Positions 6,329 to 6,759 of a stretch of 6,759 nt of DNA are shown one piece after another. The notes under the pieces were generated by a model. The model was not told the origin of the DNA. It saw only the letters and a list, made by a program, of their open reading frames with translations, and did not search any database. The stretch lies in NCBI GenBank assembly GCA_007118235.1, contig SKRY01000259.1:1-6759 (forward strand), read 5' to 3'. A program made the translations under genes and the position numbers. This stretch comes from Candidatus Hydrogenedentota bacterium. Its GTDB lineage: Bacteria > Hydrogenedentota > Hydrogenedentia > Hydrogenedentales > SLHB01. Within the stretch, counting starts at the first letter, position 1; each line of letters starts with the position of its first letter.

Positions 6329-6496
6329 CTGAATAGCCGCGTTCCGCCGCGCGTCACATCCCCATGACCTCCCTCGAAAGGGAAACGCAACCTTGGCGTC
6401 TTGCCGGCACATAAGCAGCCGGGCAGACGGCGCCATATTTTCCTTTTCTTGAAGGGCTAGGGGGATGCTGTCTCTTCCTGTCAATGTCCCCGTGGC

Positions 6497-6537
6497 CCTG
6501 GACCCGATATCTCCCCTCGTCGGCCGCAGGGTCCAGG
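6497..6537. repeat. Perfect 9-bp inverted repeat with 23-base spacer
   Basis: CCTGGACCC (6497-6505) and GGGTCCAGG (6529-6537) are exact reverse complements. They lie about 120 bases upstream of the queA start and 190 bases upstream of the oxidoreductase start. It could be a dyad operator or an RNA stem; there is no U-tract to make it an intrinsic terminator. Confidence 0.5.
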
Positions 6538-6658
6538 CGCTGGGATTGTACTGGCAACCCGCTCATGACCGCAAATTCTCGCCCGCGGCTGTCCTTTGCC
6601 CAAGGGAAGAGCTTTCCTCGGCTGGCGGCGCGGTGTCCTCTCTTGGTACAGTTGCGCC

Positions 6659-6759
6659 ATGAAGACCAGCGAACTCGGTTACACACTGCCTCAGGAGCTT
6701 ATCGCGCAACGGCCTTGCAAGGAACGGGACCAAGCGCGTTTGCTTGTTGTGGATCGCCA
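6659..6759 (+). CDS. queA: S-adenosylmethionine:tRNA ribosyltransferase-isomerase QueA, N-terminal fragment
   Basis: Only the first 33 codons are present; the gene runs off the right edge. The translation begins MKTSELGYTLPQELIAQRP and continues with CKERDQARLLVVDR, closely matching the QueA start pattern (MKxSDFDYxLPxELIAQxP then RDxSRLLVLDR). QueA transfers and isomerises the ribosyl group of S-adenosylmethionine onto preQ1-modified tRNA to make epoxyqueuosine at the wobble position (tRNAs with GUN anticodons), in the cytoplasm. The ATG at 6659 is fixed by the family start. No good Shine-Dalgarno sequence precedes it. It is divergent from the sugar oxidoreductase and probably unrelated to it in function. 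Partners such as tgt would have to lie beyond the window. Confidence 0.92.
   Translation, partial: MKTSELGYTLPQELIAQRPCKERDQARLLVVDR

Larger units (their letters stand above)
6318..6658. other. 341-bp divergent intergenic region between the oxidoreductase and queA
   Basis: No gene is supported here. It must carry promoters for both the sugar operon (minus) and queA (plus), but no hexamer pair stands out on either strand. It holds two inverted repeats. One is a 7-bp hairpin with one bulge (6402-6408 with 6418-6425). The other is a perfect 9-bp arm pair, CCTGGACCC at 6497-6505 with GGGTCCAGG at 6529-6537, across 23 bases. A long reading frame on the minus strand through the region is arginine/serine-rich, crosses the queA start and resembles no family. 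Confidence 0.5.

Noticed and set aside
5292..6332. A 346-codon + strand reading frame opposite the oxidoreductase
   Set aside because: It is longer than the real gene but antisense to it, with His/Asp/Val-rich shadow composition. The minus-strand protein has complete Gfo/Idh/MocA motifs.
6354..6686. Possible minus-strand gene filling the gap upstream of the oxidoreductase
   Set aside because: It overlaps the queA start, has low-complexity Arg/Ser composition and no recognisable domain.
1..6759. CRISPR arrays, tRNA or rRNA genes, insertion sequences, attachment sites
   Set aside because: Reading both strands showed no spaced repeat array, no tRNA-like or rRNA sequence, and no transposase or terminal inverted repeats.

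Overview
The window is ordinary, GC-rich, gene-dense bacterial chromosome. A PilC/GspF inner-membrane platform protein together with nucleotide-sugar tailoring enzymes suggests a diderm (Gram-negative-type) bacterium. No rRNA, tRNA or phylum-specific marker is present, so I do not assign a taxon. I see no phage, IS or CRISPR content. Seven protein genes are supported: five complete and two cut by the window edges.

Layout. On the + strand, bases 1-399 hold the C-terminal end of a Clp/Hsp100 AAA+ ATPase (ClpB/ClpC type). Its stop overlaps, by four bases, the start of a membrane-anchored FHA-domain protein (396-995). A GC-rich hairpin lies between this pair and a convergent minus-strand run. Read in its own direction, that run starts near 6308 with a Gfo/Idh/MocA oxidoreductase, followed 38 bases later by a left-handed beta-helix acyltransferase. 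An AI-2E-family membrane protein, a small four-helix membrane protein of unknown function, and a PilC/GspF protein follow. The last three are separated by gaps of about 230 to 300 bases and are probably separate transcription units. At the right edge, divergent from the oxidoreductase, is the start of queA.

How the genes fit together. The oxidoreductase and acyltransferase form a clear two-gene unit, the kind of pair that makes N-acylated amino sugars on nucleotide carriers for surface polysaccharide. The aminotransferase expected between these two steps is not in the window. The Clp ATPase and the FHA protein appear translationally coupled. The FHA domain has lost most of the residues that normally bind phosphothreonine. 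The PilC protein implies type IV pili or type II secretion, but its partner ATPases are not adjacent.

The most distinctive non-coding signal is a pair of near-identical 12-bp direct repeats, 20 bp apart, just upstream of the four-helix membrane protein gene. No strong candidate for a wholly new system was found. The items most worth a second look are the Clp-FHA coupling, the direct repeats and the unassigned membrane protein.
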